Assembly: GCA_001873375.1 (NCBI GenBank)
Contig: MNZA01000200.1
Span: 1-50,407 of the forward strand
DNA: 50,407 bases
Source: Oscillatoriales cyanobacterium CG2_30_44_21
GTDB lineage: Bacteria; Cyanobacteriota; Cyanobacteriia; Pseudanabaenales; Pseudanabaenaceae
Direction: 5' to 3'
Made by a program: the position numbers and the translations under genes. The notes beneath the pieces were generated by a model. It saw only the letters and a list, made by a program, of their open reading frames with translations, was not told the origin of the DNA and did not search any database. Positions 10,077 to 18,120 of this stretch are shown here, in pieces; the first letter of the stretch is position 1, and each line of letters begins with the position of its first letter.

Positions 10077-10474
10077 GTTACTTTCCTTTGATGTTTTTTT
10101 ACTGAAATATATTGAGTGATTCTGCTAATCTGCTTGAGGTTTAATCGCGATCTCCTTTAGCAATTATTCAAACGTATAGCGAGAATCAAGCGGGGGGATA
10201 GGCTATTGGTTTATAGCCTTGTTAGGTTTCGCACCTATTGATTCAGATATGTCATCATTTCCAGCATAGTGGCGGAACCCTATAGTTCAGGTTAAAGTCC
10301 TATCAAGGCTAAGTTAACGTTCAGTTATCTTTAGCACTAAATTCTTGATACAGCGCTTCGCGTTCAAGCCCAAATCAATAAAAAAAGAGAAAGCATTGCG
10401 AAGCAATACGTTCTCTTTTTTTATTGGTTCGCTTGATTGGAAACTGCGATAAAAGTGCAAAGCACTGTAGGTAG
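10077..10474. other. 398-bp gap with palindromic elements
   Basis: This gap separates the ABC ATPase from the nuclease on the same strand. The nuclease ribosome-binding site is at 10083-10090. The left half (to about 10340) is AT-rich with no recognisable gene or RNA. The right half has a leader-like ACAGCGCTTCGCG (10350-10362), a long stem at 10376-10426, and GTGCAAAGCACTGTA near 10455. The nuclease promoter should be in the left half, but I cannot point to it. Confidence 0.6.
10376..10426. repeat. 24-bp palindrome, GAA loop
   Basis: A stem of 24 positions with two mismatches around a GAA loop. The outer arms are A-rich/T-rich. It is one of the few palindromes here that have begun to decay. 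Confidence 0.85.
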
Positions 10475-12253
10475 TTACGACACCATTGCTTTAGGAATCG
10501 CACTGATTAACTTTTGGGTATAGGGTTGTTGGGGATTGCTGTAGATTGACTCGGCAGTACCTAGCTCCACGATCTCGCCTTTGTTCATGACCATAATGCG
10601 ATCGCTCATAAACTTGACCACACCGAGATCATGAGAAATAAAGATGTAGGTTAACCCAAACTCTGCTTGTAATTCTTTTAAAAGATTGAGAACTTGGGCT
10701 TGGACAGATACATCCAGTGCCGAAACTGGCTCATCAGCAATGATCAATTTAGGATTAAGCGCCAAGGCTCTAGCGATACAAATACGCTGGCGCTGACCAC
10801 CCGAAAACTCATGGGGATAGCGGCGCATCGCACTTTTGGTTAAGCCCACTCTTTCCAATAAATAGCCAGCCCTCTCTCTTCTAGACTCGGCTTGGCGATA
10901 GCGAGCGAAACGCTCTTGATGGCTATGGACTAGAAGCGGTTCGGCGATCGCATCGCCCACACTCATGCGCGGATTAAGGGAGCCGTAAGGATCTTGAAAT
11001 ACCACTTGCAGGTCACAGCGTAGCTTGCGTAATGCTTCCCCTTTGAGGTGAGAAATCTCATTGCCCTCAAACTTAACGGAACCCATTACGCCACTAGTTA
11101 AGCCAAGAATCGCCCGACCTGTGGTGGTTTTACCGCAGCCTGACTCGCCGACTAACCCCAACGTTTCACCGCGAAATACATCAAAACTAATATTGTTTAC
11201 CGCCACAAAATAACGCTTCTTTAAACCTAAGATGTTGCGAATTGGGAACTCAATTCTAAGATCTTGAACTGATAGAATTGGATCTTGTTTTTGTAATTCT
11301 GTAAGACGGTTGGCAATTTCTTCTGATGAAACAACTTCCAAATAAGAAGCATTAGGTTCTTTTTCGATCATCTGTCCATTTTGAATTTCCATGAAATCGC
11401 TGACTGTGGGCAGCAGTCGTAATTGGCGATCAGGTTGGGGACGACAGGCGATTAAACCTTTGGTATAAGGATGCTGTGGTGCTTTTAAAATTGCTGGCGT
11501 ATTGCCATATTCGACAACCTCTCCTTGATTCATCACGATCGCACTATCGGCAATCTCTGCCAAAATCCCCAAGTCGTGGGTAATAAATATCATCGACATT
11601 CCCCGCGATCGCTGAATTTCTTTTAGCAGCTTGAGGATCGTCGCCTGCACCGTCACATCCAATGCTGTGGTCGGCTCATCGGCAATGATCAATTGCGGAT
11701 TGCAAGAAATCGCCATCGCAATCATCACGCGCTGTAACTGACCGCCCGAAATCTCATGGGGATAGCGCTCAATTAATTGCTGCGGATTTGGTAACTGCAC
11801 TTCATCGAATAGTTGAATTGTGAGTTTCTCTGCTTCTGATTGCGAAACCTGTCGATGTAAACGAATTGCCTCAATGACCTGATAGCCGCAAGTAAAGAGA
11901 GGGTTGAGCGAGGTCATCGGCTCCTGAAATACCATTGCCATGCGATCGCCCCGATATTTCAACATTTTCTTAGGCGAAACGCGCACTAGGTCAATGGGAA
12001 CTTCACCACTAGGTCTAAATAGAACTTCGCCATTAGTAATCTTGCCAGATTCTCCCAATAATCCCATGATCGCCAAGGCTGTCGCCGACTTGCCAGAGCC
12101 AGATTCGCCGACAATGCCGAGGGTCTGCCCCTGCTCCAAACCAAAGGAAATATTTTTAACCGCATACACGAGACTCTCATCCCCCCGAAAAGCGACCTGT
12201 AAGTTACGCACTGAGAGTAATAAATCTTCTGTCTGTGCTGGAGATGGTGGCAT
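10475..12253 (-). CDS. Fused double ATPase of a peptide-type ABC importer
   Basis: Two complete ATP-binding domains of the oligopeptide/dipeptide (OppD-OppF) kind are fused in one 592-residue chain, as in GsiA and YejF. Domain 1 has Walker A GESGSGKS near residue 50, signature SGGQLQRV and Walker B LIIADEPTTALD. Domain 2 (from about residue 320) has GESGCGKTT, FSGGQRQRI and LIIADEPVSALD. Both carry the OppD/F-type C-terminal extension rich in Pro (APQHPYTKGL, NPQQPYTQKL). It would energise uptake of peptides or similar solutes at the plasma membrane. No permease or binding-protein gene is adjacent, so the substrate is unknown and the system is scattered. Confidence 0.93.
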   Translation of the reverse strand: MPPSPAQTEDLLLSVRNLQVAFRGDESLVYAVKNISFGLEQGQTLGIVGESGSGKSATALAIMGLLGESGKITNGEVLFRPSGEVPIDLVRVSPKKMLKYRGDRMAMVFQEPMTSLNPLFTCGYQVIEAIRLHRQVSQSEAEKLTIQLFDEVQLPNPQQLIERYPHEISGGQLQRVMIAMAISCNPQLIIADEPTTALDVTVQATILKLLKEIQRSRGMSMIFITHDLGILAEIADSAIVMNQGEVVEYGNTPAILKAPQHPYTKGLIACRPQPDRQLRLLPTVSDFMEIQNGQMIEKEPNASYLEVVSSEEIANRLTELQKQDPILSVQDLRIEFPIRNILGLKKRYFVAVNNISFDVFRGETLGLVGESGCGKTTTGRAILGLTSGVMGSVKFEGNEISHLKGEALRKLRCDLQVVFQDPYGSLNPRMSVGDAIAEPLLVHSHQERFARYRQAESRRERAGYLLERVGLTKSAMRRYPHEFSGGQRQRICIARALALNPKLIIADEPVSALDVSVQAQVLNLLKELQAEFGLTYIFISHDLGVVKFMSDRIMVMNKGEIVELGTAESIYSNPQQPYTQKLISAIPKAMVS

Positions 12254-12302
12254 AAATGCTTGGTTGGCAATATTTAGTGATTATTATAAGCGAGCAAAGT
12301 AT

Positions 12303-12351
12303 CTGATTTTGTGATTTTTAGCGCAGAAGGCGCTAAAAATCACAAAATCAG
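12303..12351. repeat. 22-bp palindrome in a divergent promoter gap
   Basis: Perfect 22-bp stem with an AGAAG loop and GCGC closing bases. It lies between the divergent starts of the ABC ATPase and the carbonic-anhydrase-like gene, so it is in promoter or leader territory and not at a gene end. Confidence 0.9.
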
Positions 12352-12385
12352 TTTTTATAACCAAGTCTCTGAGATTGCCAAAATC

Positions 12386-12889
12386 ATGCATTTACCTTAC
12401 TCAAAATTGCCAATGCCTAACATCTCTCTCGCCACATTTATCGCCCCTGATGCAGTGATCATCGGTGATGTCCATCTCGCAAAGCAAGTGAATATTTGGT
12501 ACAAGGCAGTGATTCGAGCAGATGTTAATCGCATGGAAATTGGTTTCTGCACCAACATTCAAGATGGGGCAATTTTACATGGCGACCCTGATCAGCCCCT
12601 ACTAATTGGGGAATATGTGACAATCGGACATCGGGCGGTGATCCATTGCGCTGAGATTGGACGCGGATGCTTAATTGGTATGGGGGCGATCCTTATGGAA
12701 GGTGTGAAAATTGGCGCGGGAAGTATTGTCGGCGCGGGAGCCGTAGTGACGAAGGATGTGCCTGCGGGTGTAGTCGTAGCGGGTGTGCCTGCGAAGTTGC
12801 TGCGAGAGCTATCTCCAGAACAGCAGCAGGAGTCAATTATTCATGCTCAAAATTACTATCAACTTTCTTTATTGCATCTGAGTAAGTAG
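12386..12889 (+). CDS. Gamma-carbonic-anhydrase-like hexapeptide protein
   Basis: A 167-residue left-handed beta-helix protein of the gamma-carbonic-anhydrase/YrdA family. Hexapeptide repeats run through most of the chain (APDAVIIGDVHLAKQVNIWYKAVIRADV, IGRGCLIGMGAILMEG, AGSIVGAGAVVTKDVPAG). Candidate metal ligands are His residues in LHGDPD, TIGHRAVIHC. Family members are trimers, some of them carbonic anhydrases and others without proven activity; I cannot tell which. The ATG at 12386 is chosen because the longer version from GTG 12311 would begin inside a palindrome. The stop codon TAG forms part of the AAGTAGCT end of the following repeat element. Confidence 0.88.
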   Translation: MHLPYSKLPMPNISLATFIAPDAVIIGDVHLAKQVNIWYKAVIRADVNRMEIGFCTNIQDGAILHGDPDQPLLIGEYVTIGHRAVIHCAEIGRGCLIGMGAILMEGVKIGAGSIVGAGAVVTKDVPAGVVVAGVPAKLLRELSPEQQQESIIHAQNYYQLSLLHLSK

Positions 12890-13015
12890 CTCGGCTTAAT
12901 TAAAAACTAAAACCAGAATGTTGTTCCGCCCGCGAAGCGGGCGGAACAACATTAAAAAAGAGGGTCGCGCAAAGCGCGATCCTCTTTTAAAAAAATGGTG
13001 CTTTGCGCCATTTTT
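12884..13015. repeat. AAGTAGCT-type element and two more palindromes
   Basis: AAGTAGCT at 12884-12891 opens the element, its TAG being the stop of the upstream gene. It is followed by a 17-bp perfect stem with GTTCCGCCCGC core and GAA loop (12917-12953), a 15-bp stem with AAA loop and one G-T pair (12956-12988), and an 11-bp stem with TTT loop (12991-13015). It fills the gap between convergent genes and may terminate both. Confidence 0.88.
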
Positions 13016-13022
13016 AACTTGT

Positions 13023-14039
13023 CTATACAGTTGTGGGTTTAATCTCTTCAAGCTTGGTTAATCTTGCGGTCAGTAACTCTTCTAAGGCAACAAGGGCTTT
13101 AGAAAATCCCTTGATGCCTTCATCGAGCTTGTCGGAAGCCATGCGATCGCTAGCGTGCATCGTTTGGAAAGTCTCCTTGTCCATCGCAATTTTGGCAATA
13201 TCAGACTGAGCGGCAACTTCAGGATCGAGCTTACGCACTAATTCTCCTTTAGTTTGCTGTAACTCCTCTAGCAGTGCTGGCGAGATGGTGAGCAGATCAC
13301 AACCTGCCAACTCCACGATTTCACCCATGCCGCGGAAACTAGCTCCCATGATTTCGGTCTTATAGCCAAACTTTTTATAGTAGTTATAAATTTTGGCTAC
13401 CGAGAGAACCCCAGGATCTTCAGTCGCAGGATAGCTATCCCGTCCTGTGTCTTTTTTATACCAGTCCAAAATCCTACCGACAAAGGGAGAGATTAGCTTG
13501 ACTCCTGCTTCGGCACAGGCGATCGCTTGATGGATTCCAAATAGCAGGGTCAAATTGCAATGGATGCCTTCTTTTTCTAGTTCTTCTGCCGCTTTAATTC
13601 CTTCCCAAGTAGCGGCGATCTTGATCAAAATGCGATCGCGGGAAATGCCATGAGTTTCGTATTCAGAAATTAAATAATGGGCTTTGTCTAGGGTTGCAGC
13701 CGTATCGTAGGACAGCCGCGCATCCACCTCTGTCGAGACTCTACCTGGAATAATTTGTAAAATTCTGATCCCAAAGGAGACGGCAAGACGGTCAAAAGCG
13801 AGGGATGCAACTAGAGATGCGGGCGCATCTTTGCCTAGGTTGGCTCTTGCTTCTAGCAAGGTTTCGTCCACAATTTCTTGATATTGGGGCATCTGCGCTG
13901 CCGCCGTAATCAAAGATGGGTTAGTGGTGGCATCGATAGGCTTCACCTGTTCGATTGCGTGAATGTCACCAGTATCGGCAACTACGACCGTCATTTCTCG
14001 CAATTGTTCTAAAAAGCTTTTTGGCAAATCAGTAGGCAT
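13023..14039 (-). CDS. tal: Transaldolase
   Basis: Transaldolase moves a three-carbon dihydroxyacetone unit between sugar phosphates in the pentose phosphate and carbon-fixation network. The 338-residue protein is of the TalB type: ATTNPSL near the N-terminus, the Schiff-base lysine in [27 protein letters not shown] and [11 protein letters not shown]. It lacks the extra C-terminal domain present in some cyanobacterial forms. I chose ATG 14039 because GGAGG lies eight bases before it; the upstream ATGs at 14054 and 14045 are too close to or overlap that site. Confidence 0.95.
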   Translation of the reverse strand: MPTDLPKSFLEQLREMTVVVADTGDIHAIEQVKPIDATTNPSLITAAAQMPQYQEIVDETLLEARANLGKDAPASLVASLAFDRLAVSFGIRILQIIPGRVSTEVDARLSYDTAATLDKAHYLISEYETHGISRDRILIKIAATWEGIKAAEELEKEGIHCNLTLLFGIHQAIACAEAGVKLISPFVGRILDWYKKDTGRDSYPATEDPGVLSVAKIYNYYKKFGYKTEIMGASFRGMGEIVELAGCDLLTISPALLEELQQTKGELVRKLDPEVAAQSDIAKIAMDKETFQTMHASDRMASDKLDEGIKGFSKALVALEELLTARLTKLEEIKPTTV

Positions 14040-14175
14040 AGTCATGTCCTCCATAGCACCAGCTATCGCTGGCTAAGTTTGCCTGATCATCTTAGCCTCT
14101 ACTACTGGGAAACTTGTTCAGCCTTCACAGTAACTACAAGATCACTGGATTTTGACAGCGCTTTGCGCTTAAACC

Positions 14176-14226
14176 CGAACCAAGAATAATTTTGAAAGCG
14201 TTGCTTTCAAAATTATTCTTGGTTCG
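14176..14226. repeat. 24-bp palindrome, twin of 46567-46627
   Basis: Perfect 24-bp stem with GTT loop. The arms match those of the palindrome at 46567-46627, which has five extra base pairs next to the loop. The preceding bases (TAAACC-type) are also shared. Confidence 0.95.
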
Positions 14227-14256
14227 CTTGAGCAGTAATTTCTTTGTTTGATATAT

Positions 14257-14289
14257 CAAAAGAGAGATTGCGGCGCAATCTCTCTTTTG
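14257..14289. repeat. 15-bp palindrome upstream of leuC
   Basis: Perfect 15-bp stem with GGC loop (GC-GGC-GC centre), about 100 bp before the leuC start, in a divergent gap. Confidence 0.9.
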
Positions 14290-14390
14290 GGTATGGATGC
14301 TCAGTTGTTGCGATATAATCTTAATTAAGGAGTTTTAAGCGAATATCTCCGCCTCAATTGCGGACACATCACACAAAGGACAGCATAACT

Positions 14391-15713
14391 ATGGGAATGA
14401 CACTCACCGAAAAGATTTTGGCAAAAGCGTCACGCAAAACACACGTTAGCCCTGGCGAAAATATTTGGGTGAATGCAGACCTGCTAATGACCCATGATGT
14501 CTGTGGACCAGGAACGATTGGGGTGTTTAAGCGCGAATTTGGTGAAGACGCTAAGGTTTGGGACAAAGAAAAATTAGTATTGATTCCTGATCACTATATT
14601 TTCACTAAAGATGCCAGAGCTAATCGCAATATTGATATCTTGCGAGAATTTGCTAAAGAACAGGAAATTAAATACTTCTACGACATTACCGATCTTTCTG
14701 ACTTTAAAGCCAATCCTGATTACAAAGGTGTGTGCCACATTGCCCTCGCTCAAGAAGGGCATACGCGCCCCGGAGAAGTGCTTTTTGGCACTGACTCCCA
14801 CACTTGCAACGCGGGAGCCTTTGGGCAGTTTGCCACGGGCATCGGCAATACAGATGCGGCTTTTGTGTTGGGGACGGGCAAACTTCTCGTCAAAGTTCCT
14901 GCGACGATGCGATTCATTTTTGATGGCGAAATGCCTGCTTATTTATTGGCTAAGGACTTGATTTTGCAAGTGATTGGCGATATCAGCGTCAGTGGGGCTA
15001 ACTATCGCGCTTTGCAAATTGAGGGTGAGGCGATCGCTAAAATGACCATGGAAGAGCGGATGACCATCTGCAACATGGCGATCGAAGCAGGCGGCAAAAA
15101 TGCCGTAATCGCTCCTGACCAGACCACCTTTGACTATGTGCGATCGCGCAGCGATAAGCCCTTTGAGTCGCTTTATGCTGATGCCGATGCTGACTATTAC
15201 TATGTCAAGCATTACGATGTTTCCAAGCTAGAGCCAGTTGTAGCGAAGCCTCACTCTCCTGACAATCGCGCCCTTGTCCGTGAAGTGCAAGATGTCAAAA
15301 TTGATCGCGTTTACATCGGTTCCTGCACAGGTGGTAAAACTGAAGACTTTTATCACGCCGCCAAACTGCTCAAGGGTCAACAGGTGAAGGTTCCCACCTA
15401 TCTTGTGCCTGCGACTCAGAAAGTTTACAACGATCTATTTAGCTTGAAAATTGATGGATTAACCCTCTCAGAGATTTTCCTACAAGCGGGTTGTATTGAG
15501 CCAGCTTCGCCTTCCTGTGCGGGTTGCTTGGGCGGACCACAGGATACCTTTGGGCGAGTTAATGAAGCTGAGGTTTGTGTTTCTACTACCAATCGCAATT
15601 TCCCAGGACGAATGGGAAACAAGCAAGCCCAGATTTATCTAGCTTCGCCTTACACTGCGGCGGCTTCGGCTTTGACAGGACATATTACTGATCCCCGCGA
15701 TTTCATGGCGTAA
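14391..15713 (+). CDS. leuC: 3-isopropylmalate dehydratase large subunit
   Basis: LeuC pairs with LeuD to isomerise isopropylmalate in leucine synthesis. The 440-residue protein belongs to the aconitase family, of the shorter LeuC/HacA type. Visible features are GTDSHTCNAGAFG near residue 135, and three iron-sulfur cysteines in GSCTGGKTEDF and PSCAGCLGG, which hold a 4Fe-4S cluster. The end NRNFPGRMG...YLASPYTAAASA is family-typical. The ATG at 14391 follows AAAGGA; an alternative ATG is six bases on. leuD is not adjacent. A homoaconitase-like substrate is possible but less likely in a cyanobacterium. Confidence 0.93.
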   Translation: MGMTLTEKILAKASRKTHVSPGENIWVNADLLMTHDVCGPGTIGVFKREFGEDAKVWDKEKLVLIPDHYIFTKDARANRNIDILREFAKEQEIKYFYDITDLSDFKANPDYKGVCHIALAQEGHTRPGEVLFGTDSHTCNAGAFGQFATGIGNTDAAFVLGTGKLLVKVPATMRFIFDGEMPAYLLAKDLILQVIGDISVSGANYRALQIEGEAIAKMTMEERMTICNMAIEAGGKNAVIAPDQTTFDYVRSRSDKPFESLYADADADYYYVKHYDVSKLEPVVAKPHSPDNRALVREVQDVKIDRVYIGSCTGGKTEDFYHAAKLLKGQQVKVPTYLVPATQKVYNDLFSLKIDGLTLSEIFLQAGCIEPASPSCAGCLGGPQDTFGRVNEAEVCVSTTNRNFPGRMGNKQAQIYLASPYTAAASALTGHITDPRDFMA

Positions 15714-15721
15714 AAACCCAA

Positions 15722-15764
15722 AAAATATTTAGTTGCGAGGCGAAGCCTCGCAACTAAATATTTT
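15722..15764. repeat. 20-bp palindrome after leuC
   Basis: Perfect 20-bp stem with GAA loop, starting nine bases after the leuC stop. It probably acts as a terminator; the right arm ends in TTTT. Confidence 0.9.
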
Positions 15765-15794
15765 AGTTATAGAAGAATCTGCCTTGGTTTAAAT

Positions 15795-16436
15795 ATGAAT
15801 AATTTGCTTGAAAAAGTTGTTAAATGCTATGGAAAGCAAGAAGGCTATGAGGTTATTTCCCAGCCGCAGGAGCTACCCTTTGCGATCGCAGGATATCGCC
15901 CAGACTTGATGGTGAAAATATCAGAAACGCGGGGATTGCTAATTGAATTAAAAGCTTCTGTCATAGATTTGGATGTTTCCTATTACCGTGATCTTTCTAA
16001 AAGCATTGCTCAAGATGGTAATTGGCGGTTTTTACTAATTACGGATGAGGACGCAACCCCGATCGCGGAGGAAGATATTGCTGATCAAAAATTAACGCGA
16101 CCGCAAATCTTGGAACGCAAAGAAAAGATCGCTAAATTAATTTCTATTGGTGAACATGAAGCCGCTTTTTTGTCCCTCTGGATTTTTGCGGAAGTATTAA
16201 TGCGAAGAAGAGCCAGACAGTCTTTTTTACCGATCGACCGCTTGCCCACTAAGCTGATGATCTATCACTTGCATGATCAAGCGGAAATATCTGATGACCA
16301 GTTTGCAAGGGCGATCGCCTTAACTGAAACTAGAAATCGAGTTGCCCACGGATTTCCCGTTGATCCCCTTAATCTCAAAAATGATCTTGAACGGATTTTA
16401 AATCTAGTCGATGAGTTTATTGCGATGCAAGCATAA
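15795..16436 (+). CDS. Restriction-nuclease-like plus HEPN-like protein
   Basis: This 213-residue protein appears to join two nuclease-type modules. Residues 1-85 look like a PD-(D/E)xK restriction-nuclease fold: D37 in YRPDLMV and E51-x-K53 in LLIELKAS, with strands and a helix in the expected order. After a charged linker, residues 115-213 are all-helical and contain R180-N181-x3-H185 (TRNRVAHG), the R-x4-6-H motif of HEPN RNases. Similar AHJR-type nuclease domains are known beside HEPN or NTPase modules in defence or regulatory loci. No toxin-antitoxin partner, methylase or helicase is adjacent. Its job is unknown: defence or stress RNase are possibilities, and the HEPN part may be only structural. 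Confidence 0.65.
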   Translation: MNNLLEKVVKCYGKQEGYEVISQPQELPFAIAGYRPDLMVKISETRGLLIELKASVIDLDVSYYRDLSKSIAQDGNWRFLLITDEDATPIAEEDIADQKLTRPQILERKEKIAKLISIGEHEAAFLSLWIFAEVLMRRRARQSFLPIDRLPTKLMIYHLHDQAEISDDQFARAIALTETRNRVAHGFPVDPLNLKNDLERILNLVDEFIAMQA

Positions 16437-16469
16437 AAAAAGCGGCGCGAAGCGCCGCTTTTTTTATGC
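16431..16469. terminator. 18-bp palindrome with T-run, GAA loop
   Basis: Perfect 18-bp stem with GCGGCGC core, GAA loop and A-run/T-run arms, so it can terminate from both sides. The left arm contains the last sense codon (GCA) and TAA stop of the upstream gene. A degraded leader motif GGCGCAAAGCGCTGTA follows at 16501-16516. Confidence 0.92.
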
Positions 16470-16522
16470 TTTGAGGGGTATAGAAAAATTTTTGATCATC
16501 GGCGCAAAGCGCTGTATTGCCG

Positions 16523-17914
16523 CTAAGCGTTAGCTAACCCCTGTTGTCGCGCTACCGCATGGACAGCCGCTGCCACCGCATGGGAAACGCGGGGATCAAA
16601 TACTGAAGGGATAATAAAATCGGGAGCAAGGTCACTGCTACTGACTAGAGAAGCGATCGCTTGGGCGGCTCCCAGATTCATTTGCGTGGTAATTGTGGTA
16701 ACTCTGGCATCCAGCGCCCCCCGAAAAATGCCAGGAAAAGCAAGCACATTATTGATTTGGTTGGCGTAGTCACTGCGCCCTGTGGCAATCACCGCCACAT
16801 CATTTTCCACCAGTTCGGGCTGAATTTCAGGATTAGGATTAGCCATCGCAAAGACAATTGGTGCAGGAGCCATACTTCTGACCATTTCAGGAGTCAGCGC
16901 CCCTTGAACGCTCAAACCGATAAACATATCGGCGCCTTTGATTACATCAGCTAGAGAACCTGTGCGATCGCTAGCAAATTCTGACTTTTCAGGGGTCAGG
17001 TCAGGGCGATCTTTGCTAATGCATCCCCTCGAATCACACATTTCAATGCGCTTAACTCCCGCTTCTCGCAGCAACCTTGCTACCGCGATTCCCGCCGCTC
17101 CAGCGCCATTCATCACAATTCGTACTTGGTCAATCGGTTTGCTGACAACTTTAAAGGCATTTAAAGCCGCCGCCACTACCACGATCGCCGTACCATGCTG
17201 GTCGTCATGATAAACAGGAATATCTAGTTCTGCTTTGAGTCGTCTTTCAATCTCAAAGCAACGGGGAGAACTGATATCTTCAAGGTTAATGCCTCCAAAA
17301 GTGGGTGAAATACGTTTGACAGTCTCCACAATTTCATCCACATCTTTTGTATTCAAGCAAATTGGAAAAGCATCCAGTCCTGCAAACTGTTTAAACAACA
17401 TCGCTTTCCCTTCCATAACGGGCATGGCAGCTTCAGGCCCAATGTCGCCTAGTCCTAACACGGCTGTTCCGTCTGTAATCACGGCAATCGTATTGCACTT
17501 GATCGTATAGTCATAAACTTTGCGCTTATCTTCGGCGATCGCCATGCAGACACGGGCTACTCCAGGGGTATAGACCATCGCTAGATCGTCTTGTCCTTTG
17601 ACGGCAATTTTTGCTTCGAGATGGATTTTTCCCCCTTGATGCACTTGGAACGTGCGATCGTAAATATCTAAAACCCGAATTTCGGGAACTGTCTTCACAA
17701 CCGCAATCAGTTGATCCATGTGTTCAGTGCTATAGGCACTTACAGTAATATCGCGTACTGAGATTTTGCGCGTCTGCTGAATGAGGTCAATCTGTCCGAG
17801 GTTCCCTCCTGCCTCAGCCAACGCGCGAATAACTGAAGATAGCATTCCTGCGCGATTGAGGAGTTGTACGCGGATGGTTAGGCTAAAGCTAGGATTAGGT
17901 GTTAATTGTTGCAT
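16523..17914 (-). CDS. ACT-domain malic enzyme
   Basis: Malic enzyme oxidatively decarboxylates malate to pyruvate with NAD(P). From ATG 17914 the protein has 463 residues. Residues about 10-80 form an ACT-like regulatory domain (SFSLTIRVQLLNRAGMLSSVIRALAEAGG), probably for an amino acid or other small-molecule effector. The catalytic part has VYTPGVARVC, KCNTIAVITDGTAVLGLGDIG, the metal-binding YHDDQHGTA and the dinucleotide-binding VMNGAGAAGIAVARLL. The start at 17965 is not used because the ACT domain begins soon after 17914. NAD or NADP preference cannot be read safely. Confidence 0.92.
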   Translation of the reverse strand: MQQLTPNPSFSLTIRVQLLNRAGMLSSVIRALAEAGGNLGQIDLIQQTRKISVRDITVSAYSTEHMDQLIAVVKTVPEIRVLDIYDRTFQVHQGGKIHLEAKIAVKGQDDLAMVYTPGVARVCMAIAEDKRKVYDYTIKCNTIAVITDGTAVLGLGDIGPEAAMPVMEGKAMLFKQFAGLDAFPICLNTKDVDEIVETVKRISPTFGGINLEDISSPRCFEIERRLKAELDIPVYHDDQHGTAIVVVAAALNAFKVVSKPIDQVRIVMNGAGAAGIAVARLLREAGVKRIEMCDSRGCISKDRPDLTPEKSEFASDRTGSLADVIKGADMFIGLSVQGALTPEMVRSMAPAPIVFAMANPNPEIQPELVENDVAVIATGRSDYANQINNVLAFPGIFRGALDARVTTITTQMNLGAAQAIASLVSSSDLAPDFIIPSVFDPRVSHAVAAAVHAVARQQGLANA

Positions 17915-18046
17915 CGTGAAGGGTAAGTAATTACTAAAATTCAGGTAAATCCTGACTGTATGCAATGTTACCTGATTGTTTAGCAGCTTTGCGTTACAAA
18001 TGGCACGATTTTTGCGCGTTCACTTATGAGGCTTCGCTGTAAAATA

Positions 18047-18099
18047 AAAACCAGATTTTTCATGGCGCGGCCTTGCCGCGCCATGAAAAATCTGGTTTT
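18047..18099. repeat. 25-bp palindrome in a divergent gap
   Basis: Perfect 25-bp stem with CTT loop and GGCGCGGC core, 22 bp before the SpoIID-type gene start and in the gap with the divergent malic enzyme gene. It would form in the 5' leader or promoter of the SpoIID-type gene. Confidence 0.92.
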
Positions 18100-18120
18100 A
18101 AAAACTTTACTGAGCCAAAT

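Larger units (their letters stand above)
14040..14390. other. 351-bp divergent gap with two palindromes
   Basis: This gap holds the promoters of tal (left) and leuC (right). GGAGG for tal and AAAGGA for leuC are visible. Most of the rest is repeat: a leader-like CAGCGCTTTGCGCTTAAACC and two stem-loops at 14176-14226 and 14257-14289. I see no leader peptide or riboswitch before leuC. Confidence 0.7.

Noticed and set aside
12311-12385. Upstream extension of the carbonic-anhydrase-like gene
   Set aside because: It would start at GTG inside a palindrome and add 25 residues unlike the family's N-terminus.
14290-14390. Leader peptide or T-box-like control before leuC
   Set aside because: No leucine-rich short frame or specifier-like structure was visible; only AAAGGA and repeat sequence.
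18073-18120. Upstream extension of the SpoIID-type gene
   Set aside because: It lies in the right arm of a 25-bp palindrome; the signal peptide is better placed from 18121.
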